From the IMG/VR virus record IMGVR_UViG_3300037160_000193, positions 1-53,653 of that record: a DNA stretch of 53,653 nucleotides. One strand, given 5' to 3'. Shown here one piece after another: positions 36,229 through 44,972 of the stretch (the stretch's first letter is position 1; each line of letters starts with the position of its first letter). Both the position numbers and the translations under genes were made by a program. This stretch comes from a virus. The notes below the pieces were generated by a model, which did no database searches, was not told the origin of the DNA, and was given only the letters and a program-made list of their open reading frames with translations.

Positions 36229-37091
36229 TTAAAATCCAGTTCGACTAAGGCCGCGTTACCCAACCCACCGACGCCGAAAGAGGGGCCGGCGATCACCCCC
36301 AAATTGAGGCACTTCGATGCTCCCGGCCATTCGAAGAAACTGGCGTCTCCGAGGCAGCAATCGGCGAATCGCTTTCGGAGAATCTCCTCATCCTTCTCGA
36401 ACTGGGTTTCGATCTCCAGTTGGCCCGTCGTACGGTTGTAACTGATGAAATCCTGCTGCGCTGGCCGCAAGACTGTCGGAGTCACACGCATTTTCTTTCG
36501 AGCGCGTTTGAGCGTTAGCAGGGCCTGCGTCCGCTTCTCGTGGTACACGATGAAGTTCACGTAAACGTCTTCCTCGTACGGAAGAACAAGCACGCTGTCG
36601 CTGTTCTTGCGGCCTTTGAAGTCGGTCGCGAGCCGCTTGAAGAGCCGGTCGGCTGCTGCCTTGATGTCCTCTATCGGCCGTCCCTCTTTGCCCTGGTAGA
36701 TTGAGAACCGTTCTGCCTTCTGAAGGCTGCAATCCGCATAGGCGCGATTGAATGCATCCTCATGTTTCGCAAGGACGCTCAAGCTCAAAAGTTCGACTGC
36801 CAACTTCTCCTTCGGATCTGGAGGCTTTGGCAGCATCGCACAGGCCCGCCGCAGTGCTTCGAGGCCATCGGGTGTGCAGAGGTCGTAAGCGCGGTAGAGC
36901 CCTTCCATAAATGGATCTTTGTCGGGCCACTCCTCGCCAAGAGTCAAGTCCCTGAATCCATCCACATCGAGAGACGAGATGTCTACGGTTAGTCCGTTCT
37001 TCCAGCGCCGGACGTAGCCGCGCAGGATCTCTTCGTGGTCCTCGAATTTGGCCAGGAAGCGGTCGACGTTGAATTTCCGATGCTTAGCCAT
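36153..37091 (-). CDS. Uncharacterised 312-residue cargo protein
   Basis: This protein starts MAKHRKFNVDRFLAKFEDHE. It has a helical N-terminal half (EALRRACAMLPKPPDPKEKL, LSVLAKHEDAFNRAYADCSL) and a C-terminal half with beta-strands (DVYVNFIVYHEKRTQALLTL, GQLEIETQFEKDEEILRKRF, LGNAALVELDFKLPQMQG). No catalytic signature is visible. A possible C-terminal continuation exists in another frame. It lies 466 bp after the methyltransferase gene on the same strand, so it may form its own transcription unit with the 401-residue gene. Function unknown. Confidence 0.6.
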   Translation of the reverse strand: MAKHRKFNVDRFLAKFEDHEEILRGYVRRWKNGLTVDISSLDVDGFRDLTLGEEWPDKDPFMEGLYRAYDLCTPDGLEALRRACAMLPKPPDPKEKLAVELLSLSVLAKHEDAFNRAYADCSLQKAERFSIYQGKEGRPIEDIKAAADRLFKRLATDFKGRKNSDSVLVLPYEEDVYVNFIVYHEKRTQALLTLKRARKKMRVTPTVLRPAQQDFISYNRTTGQLEIETQFEKDEEILRKRFADCCLGDASFFEWPGASKCLNLGVIAGPSFGVGGLGNAALVELDFKLPQMQGPSFIVKSRNVVETLGIMS

Positions 37092-37557
37092 TGCCGCGAG
37101 CCCTCGTTCGTGCTGAAATCAGCGACTGACCTCGCCAGCCACCTTGGCAGGTGGGGCCTTGATAGTCCCGACAGCAAGCAGGACGATGAACTGCGCAATT
37201 TGTGATTCTGGATTCGCTTGAAAGCGCCAAACACCGGCACAACAGTCTGGACGACAGATGCTGCGCCACAAGCGTTGGGCCCTGATGATCCGGCATACGA
37301 AGCCCGCCTCCTCGCAAGAGAAGCTGCCGCGGATTCAGTACGCCCGATCTGGCCCGAGCCTCCCCAATCCACGGGTACCCCGGCCTCTCTTGATTCATGC
37401 TACCAAACTACAGGACCTTGCGGAATTGTTTTGCGCGGGCGGCAATCCGGCTTTGTCGCACCTGAAGAAGCTCTGATTTTGCAGGCCCAACTCCAACGTT
37501 TTATGCGTGGTTCAGCTCGAACAAGAGATGACCGGGCGTAGATAGGCGGAGGAGCCT
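37092..37557. other. 466-bp gap between two cargo gene sets
   Basis: There is no gene here that I trust. Minus-strand frames are short and Arg/Cys-rich. A plus-strand TTG-started frame at 37218-37541 lacks a ribosome site and resembles no protein. The gap probably holds the promoter for the leftward 312/401-residue genes and the end of the methyltransferase transcript. Confidence 0.4.
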
Positions 37558-38835
37558 TTACGAACGACGGCTGGTTTTTAGGATCACGACACTCTCTCGT
37601 AAGTGTAGAGAACGGCTGACTTCATCGCCGAGCTTGTTTAGATGCTGTCCAGAACTGCGTAGATGCCTGATGACGCCAACCTCACTCAAGTACCATCCGG
37701 AGCGTTCTGCAATTTCGGCGATGATGAAATCGACCGGAACTTCAACGCCGGCATAGGCAGAGGTTGCAACTACTATCCAGACGGCCGCTCCAGGGAGCGC
37801 CAGGCGCCTCAATCGAAGAAGTATCCGCTCCATATCCTCGAAGTAGGCCTGAATCATGGCGGGTATCCTGTGGTCCCAAAGAATCTCTGAGCGGGAACGC
37901 ACTTCCGTCATGACATTAGTGAATAGTTGGCCGAAAGACGCCCGCTCCGGCGGCTCCCAGTTTGCCTGCACATGAGACCTTATGGTGGATTTTCGAATCG
38001 TCGCCAGTTCCCTGTTCGAGCCAACGAATCTTCCAAGGAAGAGTTCAGGTCGGTATACGTCTGAATAGTCGAATGAATTCAAATATGGTGGTGAAGTCAC
38101 GCTAAGCTTGAATCTCTGCCCATCCGTCGCCAACACCTTCCGAGCATCACCCAAAATAACTTTATGGTCGCCGCTCGGGGTATCCGACAGCCTCACGTCA
38201 GAGCAGACATCTTCAACTCGATGCTCGAACGAATCAAGAAAACTCGGCCTTCCGAACCCTATGCTCTTCCAATCTTTCCGGTATCGAAGGCACTTGCCGT
38301 CCGCCGTCGCATTGCAGTTGTCCATCGCAGCACCAAGGAGGCAGAGTCTCAGAAGATCGCCCGCCGGGCCCGGACAATCAGTCAATGATGTCCACCCCCC
38401 TTCGAAAGAACGAAGCACGGATCGATTGAATAGCCACTTCACCGAATCCTTATTCTCCGAGAATGTAGAGTACGACTCAAGTGAGGACCTCGCGCCGTGC
38501 CGCACGCCACGCGTAGCGGTGGAGAGGTGCTTCCGGAGTGTTGACGAGCGGCATGTAAGAAGCTTGGTCCGAGAAACGAACGCGAGAAATGGATTGACCT
38601 CAACACCGAATGCTGCGCGGCCCTGCAAGCTAGCGCTCAGAGGCACAGTCCCGCTGCCACAAAACGGATCGAGGACCGCGTCGTCCTTGGCGAATGTGAC
38701 AGTCTCCGCTGCTGATTTGAACAGCGTCGGAGAAAACCCCTCTTTGATGACGTACCAGCGGTGTCTCGGCGAGGTCGAGCAGTCATCCGCCGTCGAGCAT
38801 CCGGTCCCGCGTAATTTGAAGGATTCATTTAACAT
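37558..38835 (-). CDS. DNA methyltransferase of ABC/nuclease cargo operon
   Basis: This 425-residue protein has the AdoMet motif VLDPFCGSGTVPL at residues 54-66 followed by FGVEVNPF. Motif IV TSPPYLNSFDY is at 247-257, continuing SDVYRPELFLG. The N-terminal HRWYVIKEGFSPTLF is also typical of this class, which methylates amino groups in DNA (N6-adenine or N4-cytosine). The gene starts 10 bp after the nuclease gene, so the two are co-transcribed. The pairing suggests restriction-modification: methylation marks self DNA and the nuclease plus ABC ATPase attack unmarked DNA. The AT-richer codons compared with the phage genes suggest a different origin. Confidence 0.8.
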   Translation of the reverse strand: MLNESFKLRGTGCSTADDCSTSPRHRWYVIKEGFSPTLFKSAAETVTFAKDDAVLDPFCGSGTVPLSASLQGRAAFGVEVNPFLAFVSRTKLLTCRSSTLRKHLSTATRGVRHGARSSLESYSTFSENKDSVKWLFNRSVLRSFEGGWTSLTDCPGPAGDLLRLCLLGAAMDNCNATADGKCLRYRKDWKSIGFGRPSFLDSFEHRVEDVCSDVRLSDTPSGDHKVILGDARKVLATDGQRFKLSVTSPPYLNSFDYSDVYRPELFLGRFVGSNRELATIRKSTIRSHVQANWEPPERASFGQLFTNVMTEVRSRSEILWDHRIPAMIQAYFEDMERILLRLRRLALPGAAVWIVVATSAYAGVEVPVDFIIAEIAERSGWYLSEVGVIRHLRSSGQHLNKLGDEVSRSLHLRESVVILKTSRRS

Positions 38836-38845
38836 TCGTTTAGCA

Positions 38846-39892
38846 CTACGGCGTGCAGACCGGCTCGACGAACATGCGGATCGGATGCTCGAAGTCTTTT
38901 CTGACCTGGTGGTACTTCGGTTGATAGGTGATCTCCGCTGCCGAGTACTTCATGCCATCCTCTTTTGAAATCTCGGTGCGCTGAAGAGAGAGCTTCGCTC
39001 TCCGGGCATCCACAACGACAAGGTAAGCGCGAGTCTCATGGACGGGAGCCTGTATCCTGTTGGCGTCCATGTAATCAGCCAACTGCTTCGCGCCTTTGTT
39101 GGCGCGCGAATCCGCATAGGTCGCGGAGACCTTCGTGGTGCTCCGGGACTTTCCCAACCATTTGATTTCAATAAGCGCCAGACGATTTGTCATGAACCAC
39201 GTCACCTTGATGTCCACGGGATGGGATTCATCGACGATTTGCTCAGGACGCACCTCCACGCCTCCTGAAAAGGTGATTTTCAGAAACCGCGTTAGAGAGC
39301 GCCGGATAATCGCCTCGGGTCCCGCTTTGAAATAGAGGCGACTAGGCTCATACCAGGCCGTATTCAGAATTTCGCAGGACGACGTGCGGACCATCGTATC
39401 CCGGTACGCTGCGAGAGCTTCTTTCAGGTTGCTGAACGTCGGCAACGCGAAGTTACTCGACCTTCCTGGTATCACCTTGGGAAGGATTTTGGTTTCTCTA
39501 TTCGCATGGAAGCGCTCAGTGCCCCTGTAAAACGAGTAAACGACGGCGAACTGGGAGAGATGCTCTGGATCGGCAGTGAACTGAGGCCAGATGATAAAAA
39601 CGCCACTCGGAGTAACCTGAATCGCGCATGGTCCCGCCACAGTGTTAACAAGCTCATGCAACGAGGCGCATTCAAGTCCCGCATCGGTTATCGGGCGAGC
39701 AGCATCGTCTAGTGTTTGAAAAATGATGATCGTCTCGTCCTGGGCTTCGGCGGCTACGTGTTCATAAAAGCCCTTTATGAAGGTCAGAATTGATCTGACT
39801 GTCGGGCCTGCCTTGGCGCCATGATGCTCAATCACAAACGGCACGAACGCATCTGCGAATACGCTCGCCATAGCGGTTTCGTCGATGTTCAT
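38846..39892 (-). CDS. PD-(D/E)XK nuclease-like effector
   Basis: This protein has 348 residues from the ATG at 39892, three bases after the upstream stop. The C-terminal half holds a restriction-nuclease-like core: E193 in the helix GPEAIIRRSLTRFL, D227 in SHPVDIKVTWF and E242-x-K244 in LALIEIKWLGKS, followed by a helical segment (ANKGAKQLADYMDA). The N-terminal 130 residues are helical then beta (ETIIIFQTLDDAARPITDAG) and could recognise a partner or DNA. Order within the operon is ABC ATPase, small protein, nuclease, methyltransferase. I infer it is the cutting component. Catalytic activity is not proven, but the D-ExK spacing is normal. Confidence 0.7.
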   Translation of the reverse strand: MNIDETAMASVFADAFVPFVIEHHGAKAGPTVRSILTFIKGFYEHVAAEAQDETIIIFQTLDDAARPITDAGLECASLHELVNTVAGPCAIQVTPSGVFIIWPQFTADPEHLSQFAVVYSFYRGTERFHANRETKILPKVIPGRSSNFALPTFSNLKEALAAYRDTMVRTSSCEILNTAWYEPSRLYFKAGPEAIIRRSLTRFLKITFSGGVEVRPEQIVDESHPVDIKVTWFMTNRLALIEIKWLGKSRSTTKVSATYADSRANKGAKQLADYMDANRIQAPVHETRAYLVVVDARRAKLSLQRTEISKEDGMKYSAAEITYQPKYHQVRKDFEHPIRMFVEPVCTP

Positions 39893-39894
39893 GC

Positions 39895-40518
39895 CTATGT
39901 GGTATCTCCTGAACCCGCGGCAATTAGATCGTCTTGCATTTCCGAAGCGCGCCACAGATAACCAAGCCAGACTGTCGCCGGAATCAGCAGATCCTTGTGT
40001 TCGACGCCGACGGTGTGTCCTAGCGCCGCGAACTGGTCATAGAGCCGCGGCAGATACGGACCGTCGAGGAGGGGGCGCGTTGTCGCCAGACGGCTTGTAG
40101 GCTTTAGCGTGGGTTCCTGAGTGAGCGCGTGCCGGATCACGCCAACTGGCATAGTCAAGCTGCTTGAGCAAGCAGGCTCAAGGTACGTAGCGCGTTCGCG
40201 ATTTTGGAACAGTTCCTGGAATGTCGACAGTTCTGCCCGCCCGCTGTCCGTGATGCCGATGTCTCCTTCCGAAACGTGAAGATACCCGGTCGATGCCATC
40301 GCGCGCACGGCCCCCTCGATTTCCGGGCTGAATGGCGACCCGTCTCGTGTGCCTGCGAAGCCGTATCCCCAATCGGACACCGGCTGGCCGCGATAGAGCG
40401 ACAGGAGACATGCCAGATAGGCGAACGCGTGAATTTCGGCTACGACTGGGCGACGGATGTTCGTGCCCAGCGCGGCAGAAATGTACAAGCTGTCGAACGC
40501 AGCGTAAGGGTTAACCAT
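39895..40518 (-). CDS. Small middle-component-like protein of ABC system
   Basis: This 207-residue protein starts at the ATG at 40518, 8 bp inside the ABC ATPase gene, so translation is coupled. It is a mostly helical protein with a winged-helix-like centre (SPEIEGAVRAMASTGYLHVS, EGDIGITDSGRAELSTFQEL). Size, position and this pattern recall the middle components of ABC three-component (ABC-3C) defence systems, which link an SMC-like ATPase to an effector. I cannot verify family membership from sequence alone. Confidence 0.5.
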   Translation of the reverse strand: MVNPYAAFDSLYISAALGTNIRRPVVAEIHAFAYLACLLSLYRGQPVSDWGYGFAGTRDGSPFSPEIEGAVRAMASTGYLHVSEGDIGITDSGRAELSTFQELFQNRERATYLEPACSSSLTMPVGVIRHALTQEPTLKPTSRLATTRPLLDGPYLPRLYDQFAALGHTVGVEHKDLLIPATVWLGYLWRASEMQDDLIAAGSGDTT

Positions 40519-42532
40519 TCTTCTTGCGGGGTCCTGGCCGCTTTGCCTTCGCCAAGGCTTTCTCTATCTGTTGGAAGGCTTCATCGAAAAGATCCTCTTC
40601 TTCCATCTGCACGTCCGACAAATCGGTCCACGTAGTCATTCTGCAGAGGTTCATCATCTGATTGCCGCACTGCTCGGCGAGAGAGAGGAGGAGACGCGAG
40701 GTATTAATGTTCGCCGTCATGATGATGCCGAATCCATCATGGACAAATCGTGCGAACATGTCGCCGGCCCTGCTCTCGTAGGCGATATCGAGCGAGCCTT
40801 CAGGCGTGTCAACGAAGAAACTCCCTTTGCTTGCCGGGTCAGACATGTACTTAATGAGGGCCATTCTCAGCGCCATGTCGATGAAAAAGCGTTGACTTTC
40901 CGAAAGTTGATGAAACTGGCGTCGGGCCGTGCTCTTCACTTCAAGCAAAATCGTCACTCCGATCGTCTGGCGGCTCTCAAGACGAATATCAAGATCGAGG
41001 CCCAGAAACCGGTGGGCCAAATCGGTGAAGCTGGGAACGAACTCCGCTTCGGCCTGGTCGTATCGATCCACGAGACCTTTCTGGAGGACGGCGAGTTCCT
41101 TCCGGCTCTCGTTACGCTTCTCGTATTGAGCACGCTTTTTATCGAGTAGCTCCTCGATCTGGATTCGGTATCGCTTGATGGCGGAATCGACATTTTCAGT
41201 TTGTTTGGATCGTACGAACGCCTCAAGCGCCTGCGAGTTCTCCGCTTCAAACGCGATAAGCGCGGTCCGAGCCGCACCCAATTTCACCGAGGCGTCAGCG
41301 GCATCCTTTTGAAGGCGATCCCTCTGTTTCACCGCGTCCGACAGGGCAGATCGTATGGTCGAGATCTGCTGGTCGAGGGCTTGGATGGCTTTAACATCCT
41401 TGGTCTGGGCCGGCGCTATGGCCTGCTCGCACATGGGACATTGGTGTTTACTCAGCTTGCGTTGAATGGACGCTCTGACGGCCGCACCTTCCGAGCCACA
41501 AACCTCGCACTTGCTGCCGGCTAGTGACATCGCGACCACGGGACTCTGCTCTACCGCTGATTGTGTTTGGAATCTCCTCGAAAACTCAATTTCGTAATCG
41601 GTTCGCAGTGATGCTTGCCGAGCACTTAGGTCAGAGATCTTTAGGAGCACGTCCTTAACGGCATTCTCTGCCATCTGCGCCTTGAGCTCGAGTCCGTCGG
41701 TGCGTTCTACGAGCTTTACATGCGTTCTGCGAAGGTCTTCTGAATCGGCGCCTGAACTCTTACCACCCAAAGCCTTCTGGAGGTCGTCGAGCTTCTTTCT
41801 CAGCTCCGTTGCTTGCCAGTTGGCGTTGCGGGCAAGCGAATCCGCCTTGTCAGCCTCGCGCCTTACTTCATCGGCACGCTCTGCGTCTTGCTGATCGACA
41901 CCGAACGCGATGTACAGCACTCGTTCCAGAATTTTCTCATCCCAGAAGAGCAGGTGGCGGCGTTCATCGAACGTAAATACGAAATGCTGAAGAAAGACAT
42001 ACTGTTCAAAGGAATGCAGCCCGATATCAGTGGCCAGGTTGGTGGTGTAGATATCGTGCAAATCCCGAGCCTTAATGTTCTTCGTTCTTACGAGCGATGT
42101 TCCGTCTTCGCCGATGATTTCCAGGCCTCTTAATTCTTCCGCTTCGAACATTCCGCGGGTGATGCGGTAGATGTGTTTGCCCACTGTCATTTCTAGGGTG
42201 GCTTCCGCGGAGTCCCGATCATGCTCCTCGATGCGGCCATCGAAGAAATCAGCGGAGAATGGCTCTGTGTGACGGTAGTACTCACCGATCGACAGAAAAG
42301 TGCGATTTGGGTCTGATACGCGGCCTGTAAGAGCAAAATTGAGGGCGGCGAGGAATGTTGACTTTCCGAGACCGTTAGCGCCGGCCAAACAAAACACTCC
42401 ACGGTCGAACGTGACATCGACGAGTGGCTGCGTAGAGTAGAGAGTGAAGTTTCTCAGCTGCAGTGTGCGAACCCGTGGAAGATTTAATCGCGGACGCGCT
42501 GGCGGTCCAACCTTCTTTGCAAGATTAGGCAA
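40511..42532 (-). CDS. Rad50/SMC-like ABC ATPase of a defence operon
   Basis: This 673-residue protein starts at a TTG that overlaps a possible upstream micro-ORF. Walker A is GANGLGKST at residues 51-59. A long coiled coil spans about 215-330 and 375-500, broken by a four-cysteine apex (C342, C345, C365, C368: CEVCG and CPMCEQ) like a zinc hook. The signature motif is LSESQ at 543-547 and Walker B is SFFVDTPEG at 571-579. This is the layout of SMC-like ATPases that sense DNA ends or phage structures in systems such as ABC-3C and Septu-like operons. It heads the operon and probably controls the nuclease. Confidence 0.82.
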   Translation of the reverse strand: MPNLAKKVGPPARPRLNLPRVRTLQLRNFTLYSTQPLVDVTFDRGVFCLAGANGLGKSTFLAALNFALTGRVSDPNRTFLSIGEYYRHTEPFSADFFDGRIEEHDRDSAEATLEMTVGKHIYRITRGMFEAEELRGLEIIGEDGTSLVRTKNIKARDLHDIYTTNLATDIGLHSFEQYVFLQHFVFTFDERRHLLFWDEKILERVLYIAFGVDQQDAERADEVRREADKADSLARNANWQATELRKKLDDLQKALGGKSSGADSEDLRRTHVKLVERTDGLELKAQMAENAVKDVLLKISDLSARQASLRTDYEIEFSRRFQTQSAVEQSPVVAMSLAGSKCEVCGSEGAAVRASIQRKLSKHQCPMCEQAIAPAQTKDVKAIQALDQQISTIRSALSDAVKQRDRLQKDAADASVKLGAARTALIAFEAENSQALEAFVRSKQTENVDSAIKRYRIQIEELLDKKRAQYEKRNESRKELAVLQKGLVDRYDQAEAEFVPSFTDLAHRFLGLDLDIRLESRQTIGVTILLEVKSTARRQFHQLSESQRFFIDMALRMALIKYMSDPASKGSFFVDTPEGSLDIAYESRAGDMFARFVHDGFGIIMTANINTSRLLLSLAEQCGNQMMNLCRMTTWTDLSDVQMEEEDLFDEAFQQIEKALAKAKRPGPRKKNG

Positions 42533-42629
42533 CGATAGCCTCTTCCGGCTGCGCGAGGCCGTTAGCGAGATCGAAAGGCGTGCGCATTTGGCGGCTTCTT
42601 GTGAGTTGTGTCGCCATGTGGTTCGGCAT
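42525..42629 (-). CDS. Possible 34-residue leader ORF before the ABC gene
   Basis: An ATG-started frame (MPNHMATQLTRSRQMRTPFD, then LANGLAQPEEAIVA) ends 5 bases inside the TTG start of the ABC ATPase gene. It could drive the weak TTG start by re-initiation. No good ribosome site precedes it. The rest of the 42630-42733 stretch shows nothing. Confidence 0.3.
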   Translation of the reverse strand: MPNHMATQLTRSRQMRTPFDLANGLAQPEEAIVA

Positions 42630-42733
42630 TAGATTTAATCACTTGGACCGCTCAACCGTTCGTGACACGGCGAAAATCATTGCAGCGCAGATATGTTCCG
42701 GGAAAGACCACAGAGCGCTAACGCTTCATACTA

Positions 42734-42991
42734 TCAGATATCTGCCGGCGGGGCCGGCGATGCAATGCCTACTTTTGAAACGACTTCCATCGCTGAATGC
42801 TCGCTTTCGCATTCGGCGCGCCCGTAAACGTGAGGCGTGTTCGTCGTCCACTCCACACCATCCTGAAAGTGCTGTTTCCTGGACCGGTTGGGGATGCTAA
42901 CGGGCGGCCAGCCAAGCTGGAGTCGGTGTCGGTCCTGGACATCGGGTCGGGCAAACCACAACAGCCCGAACAACCTTGTGTCGGCGCTCAC
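42734..42991 (-). CDS. Possible 85-residue ORF ending the recombinase operon
   Basis: The GTG at 42991 overlaps the stop of the ParB-like gene by 4 bp (GTGA), and GGGGGAGG lies directly upstream, which suggests coupling. The product (TRLFGLLWFARPDVQDRHRL, EWTTNTPHVYGRAECESEH) is not recognised. Another frame (42769-42954) also looks somewhat protein-like, so this call is weak. It may mark the edge of the mobile cassette. Confidence 0.35.
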   Translation of the reverse strand: MSADTRLFGLLWFARPDVQDRHRLQLGWPPVSIPNRSRKQHFQDGVEWTTNTPHVYGRAECESEHSAMEVVSKVGIASPAPPADI

Positions 42992-43437
42992 CTCCCCCGC
43001 CGAGCCGCAATGCCTTCCGAACCCATGGTGGTCGAGGGGTTGCCGAGCAGCTCGGTCCAGAGCCTTCGCTGTTCGCTCCAGCCGACGACCGCTGTTACCT
43101 GGCGGAGGCAGCGCTCGGGTACGTTGGCCTGGGCAACGAGAGCCGACGCGGTCAGAAGCACCTCTTGAAGATCCGGTGCGAGGTTGAGCATGTTCATGAT
43201 TTGGGTGATTCGCGCCCGCGTGACGAAGCCGAGCCGGGCGAGGTCGGCGTAGTCGCGCACCTCGCCACGGTCGACCATGTCTTGAAACTTGACTGCGAGC
43301 GCCATCAGGCGCGCGAATCGCGGAACGCGCGGCGGTTCAGGCAACTTGGGACCGGTGTTCCGACGTTGACCGCCTTTGCGGCTTGTCGCCGGGGCGATGC
43401 TGACTTCGATCTGCAGCGTCCCATTGAGGCCGCTCAT
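42988..43437 (-). CDS. ParB/KorB-like helix-turn-helix protein of recombinase cassette
   Basis: This 149-residue protein starts 4 bp inside the recombinase stop (ATGA). The central region (VPRFARLMALAVKFQDMVDR, DYADLARLGFVTRARITQIM, NMLNLAPDLQEVLL) is a helix-turn-helix like that of ParB proteins. The N-terminus is basic and disordered. Such a gene commonly trails the DUF2924-serine recombinase pair in integrated elements. It may help direct recombination or control the operon. Confidence 0.65.
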   Translation of the reverse strand: MSGLNGTLQIEVSIAPATSRKGGQRRNTGPKLPEPPRVPRFARLMALAVKFQDMVDRGEVRDYADLARLGFVTRARITQIMNMLNLAPDLQEVLLTASALVAQANVPERCLRQVTAVVGWSEQRRLWTELLGNPSTTMGSEGIAARRGR

Positions 43438-44972
43438 CGTACTGCCTCCTTCTGAACCAGTTCCTTCACCTCAGCCGATTTGAAACTGACCGTGACCTTG
43501 CCGGTCCGCCCGTCGTAACCGACCTTCTCAACCAGTTGGCGCAGCAGGGTTCGCTGCTCTTCCAAGCTCATGGTCTTCCATACCTCCTCGAAGGAATCCA
43601 TTGCTCGCCGCAATTCCTTTTCATCGATCCGCTGCTTTTCCCGGCGCAGAATCTCCTTGCGAAGCCCCTCTGCGCGCGCTTCCCCTGCTGCGAGTTGCTC
43701 CCGGATCTCGGCCAACCGAGCAGCCTCCGGGTTTCGGAGCCGGGCGACCTGAGACTTCAGATTCTTAACGCGACCGTTTGTGGTGTTCAATTCCCCGCGC
43801 AGGCCTGTGACGATCTCCGCGAGCCGCTGACGCGCCGCGACCGCTGTCTCGGCGAGCACGTCAGGGTGGACGCCCACGCGCCGGATGCTCTCGACGACCG
43901 CATCCTCGACCAAGGGTGCGGATACCGACCGTGACGTGCAGTAGCCCTCGATCTTTTGCTGCGACCGGTAGCACACGTAGTAGCGGTAGCGGCGCTCCTT
44001 GTTGGCTGAGTACGTGGAGTACATGCCCGAGCCGCAGCATGAGCAGTAGATCATCCCGCGCAGCAGCACGTCCATCTTTATGCGGTGCGGGTTGCCGGAC
44101 TTCCACGTGTTGTCCTTGAGCTTCACCTGGGCGAGTTCGAAGGTCGGCTGGTCGATGATGGCCTCGTGTTCTCCAGGGAAGACTTCGTCGCCGACCTTTA
44201 CCTGGCCGGTATAGAGGACGTTGCCGAGCAGTTCATAGATGTGGCACCGCCGTAGGGGGCTGCCTCCATAGAGCTTGCCGTCCTGCGTGGTCCATTGTTT
44301 GTTTCGCCAGCCCCGTTTGTCGAACCGCTGGACAATCTCTATGACTGGCGTGCCTTCCAAATAGAGGCGGAACATCTCCCGGATTCTCTCGGCCTCCTCG
44401 GCGTTGACGGCCAATTTCCCGGCGCGCGAGTCCAAATCGTAGCCGAGCAGAATGTGCCCACCGGTCCACTTGCCCCTCTTCCGCGCGGCGACCTGCTTGT
44501 CGCGGGTGCGTTCCGAGATGATCTCGCGTTCGAACTGCGCAAAGGACAGCAGGATGTTCAGCGTCAGCCGGCCCAACGACGACTTCGTGTTGAACTGTTG
44601 CGTGACGGAGACGAAGCAGACGCCGCGCTTCTCGAACAGCTCCATCATTCTCGCGAAGTCGATCAACGAACGGCTGAGGCGGTCGACCTTGTAGACAACC
44701 ACGCAGTCGATCTTGCCGGCCTCGATGTCACCGAGCAGTTGCCGCACGCCGGGCCGCTCGATGTTGGCGCCGGTGTACCCGCCGTCGCTGTATTGGGTCG
44801 GCACCAGGGTCCAGCCGTCGTGCTTCTGGCTGACGATGTAAGCCTCGCCTGCCTCTCGCTGGGCGTCTAGCGAGTTGAATTCCTGGTTAAGGCCTTCTTC
44901 CGTCGATTTGCGCGTGTAGATCGCGCACCGGACGGGTTTTGGCGCGGGCGTTCCGTTACTGGTGGCTGCCAT
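43434..44972 (-). CDS. Large serine recombinase
   Basis: This 512-residue protein has the resolvase catalytic domain at residues 13-160 with nucleophile S23 in IYTRKSTEEG, and YKVDRLSRSLIDFARMMELF with the conserved Arg pair. A recombinase domain follows (WRNKQWTTQDGKLYGGSPLR). A zinc ribbon holds CSCCGSGM and a matching Cys pair near VCYRSQQKIEGYC. A coiled coil ends the protein. It can integrate or excise a large element at short att sequences. It overlaps its neighbours on both sides. It may be the integrase of the cargo island or of the prophage. Confidence 0.93.
   Translation of the reverse strand: MAATSNGTPAPKPVRCAIYTRKSTEEGLNQEFNSLDAQREAGEAYIVSQKHDGWTLVPTQYSDGGYTGANIERPGVRQLLGDIEAGKIDCVVVYKVDRLSRSLIDFARMMELFEKRGVCFVSVTQQFNTKSSLGRLTLNILLSFAQFEREIISERTRDKQVAARKRGKWTGGHILLGYDLDSRAGKLAVNAEEAERIREMFRLYLEGTPVIEIVQRFDKRGWRNKQWTTQDGKLYGGSPLRRCHIYELLGNVLYTGQVKVGDEVFPGEHEAIIDQPTFELAQVKLKDNTWKSGNPHRIKMDVLLRGMIYCSCCGSGMYSTYSANKERRYRYYVCYRSQQKIEGYCTSRSVSAPLVEDAVVESIRRVGVHPDVLAETAVAARQRLAEIVTGLRGELNTTNGRVKNLKSQVARLRNPEAARLAEIREQLAAGEARAEGLRKEILRREKQRIDEKELRRAMDSFEEVWKTMSLEEQRTLLRQLVEKVGYDGRTGKVTVSFKSAEVKELVQKEAVR

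Noticed and set aside
37218-37541. Plus-strand 107-codon frame in the cargo gap
   Set aside because: It uses a TTG start without a ribosome site, converges with the methyltransferase and does not look like a protein family.
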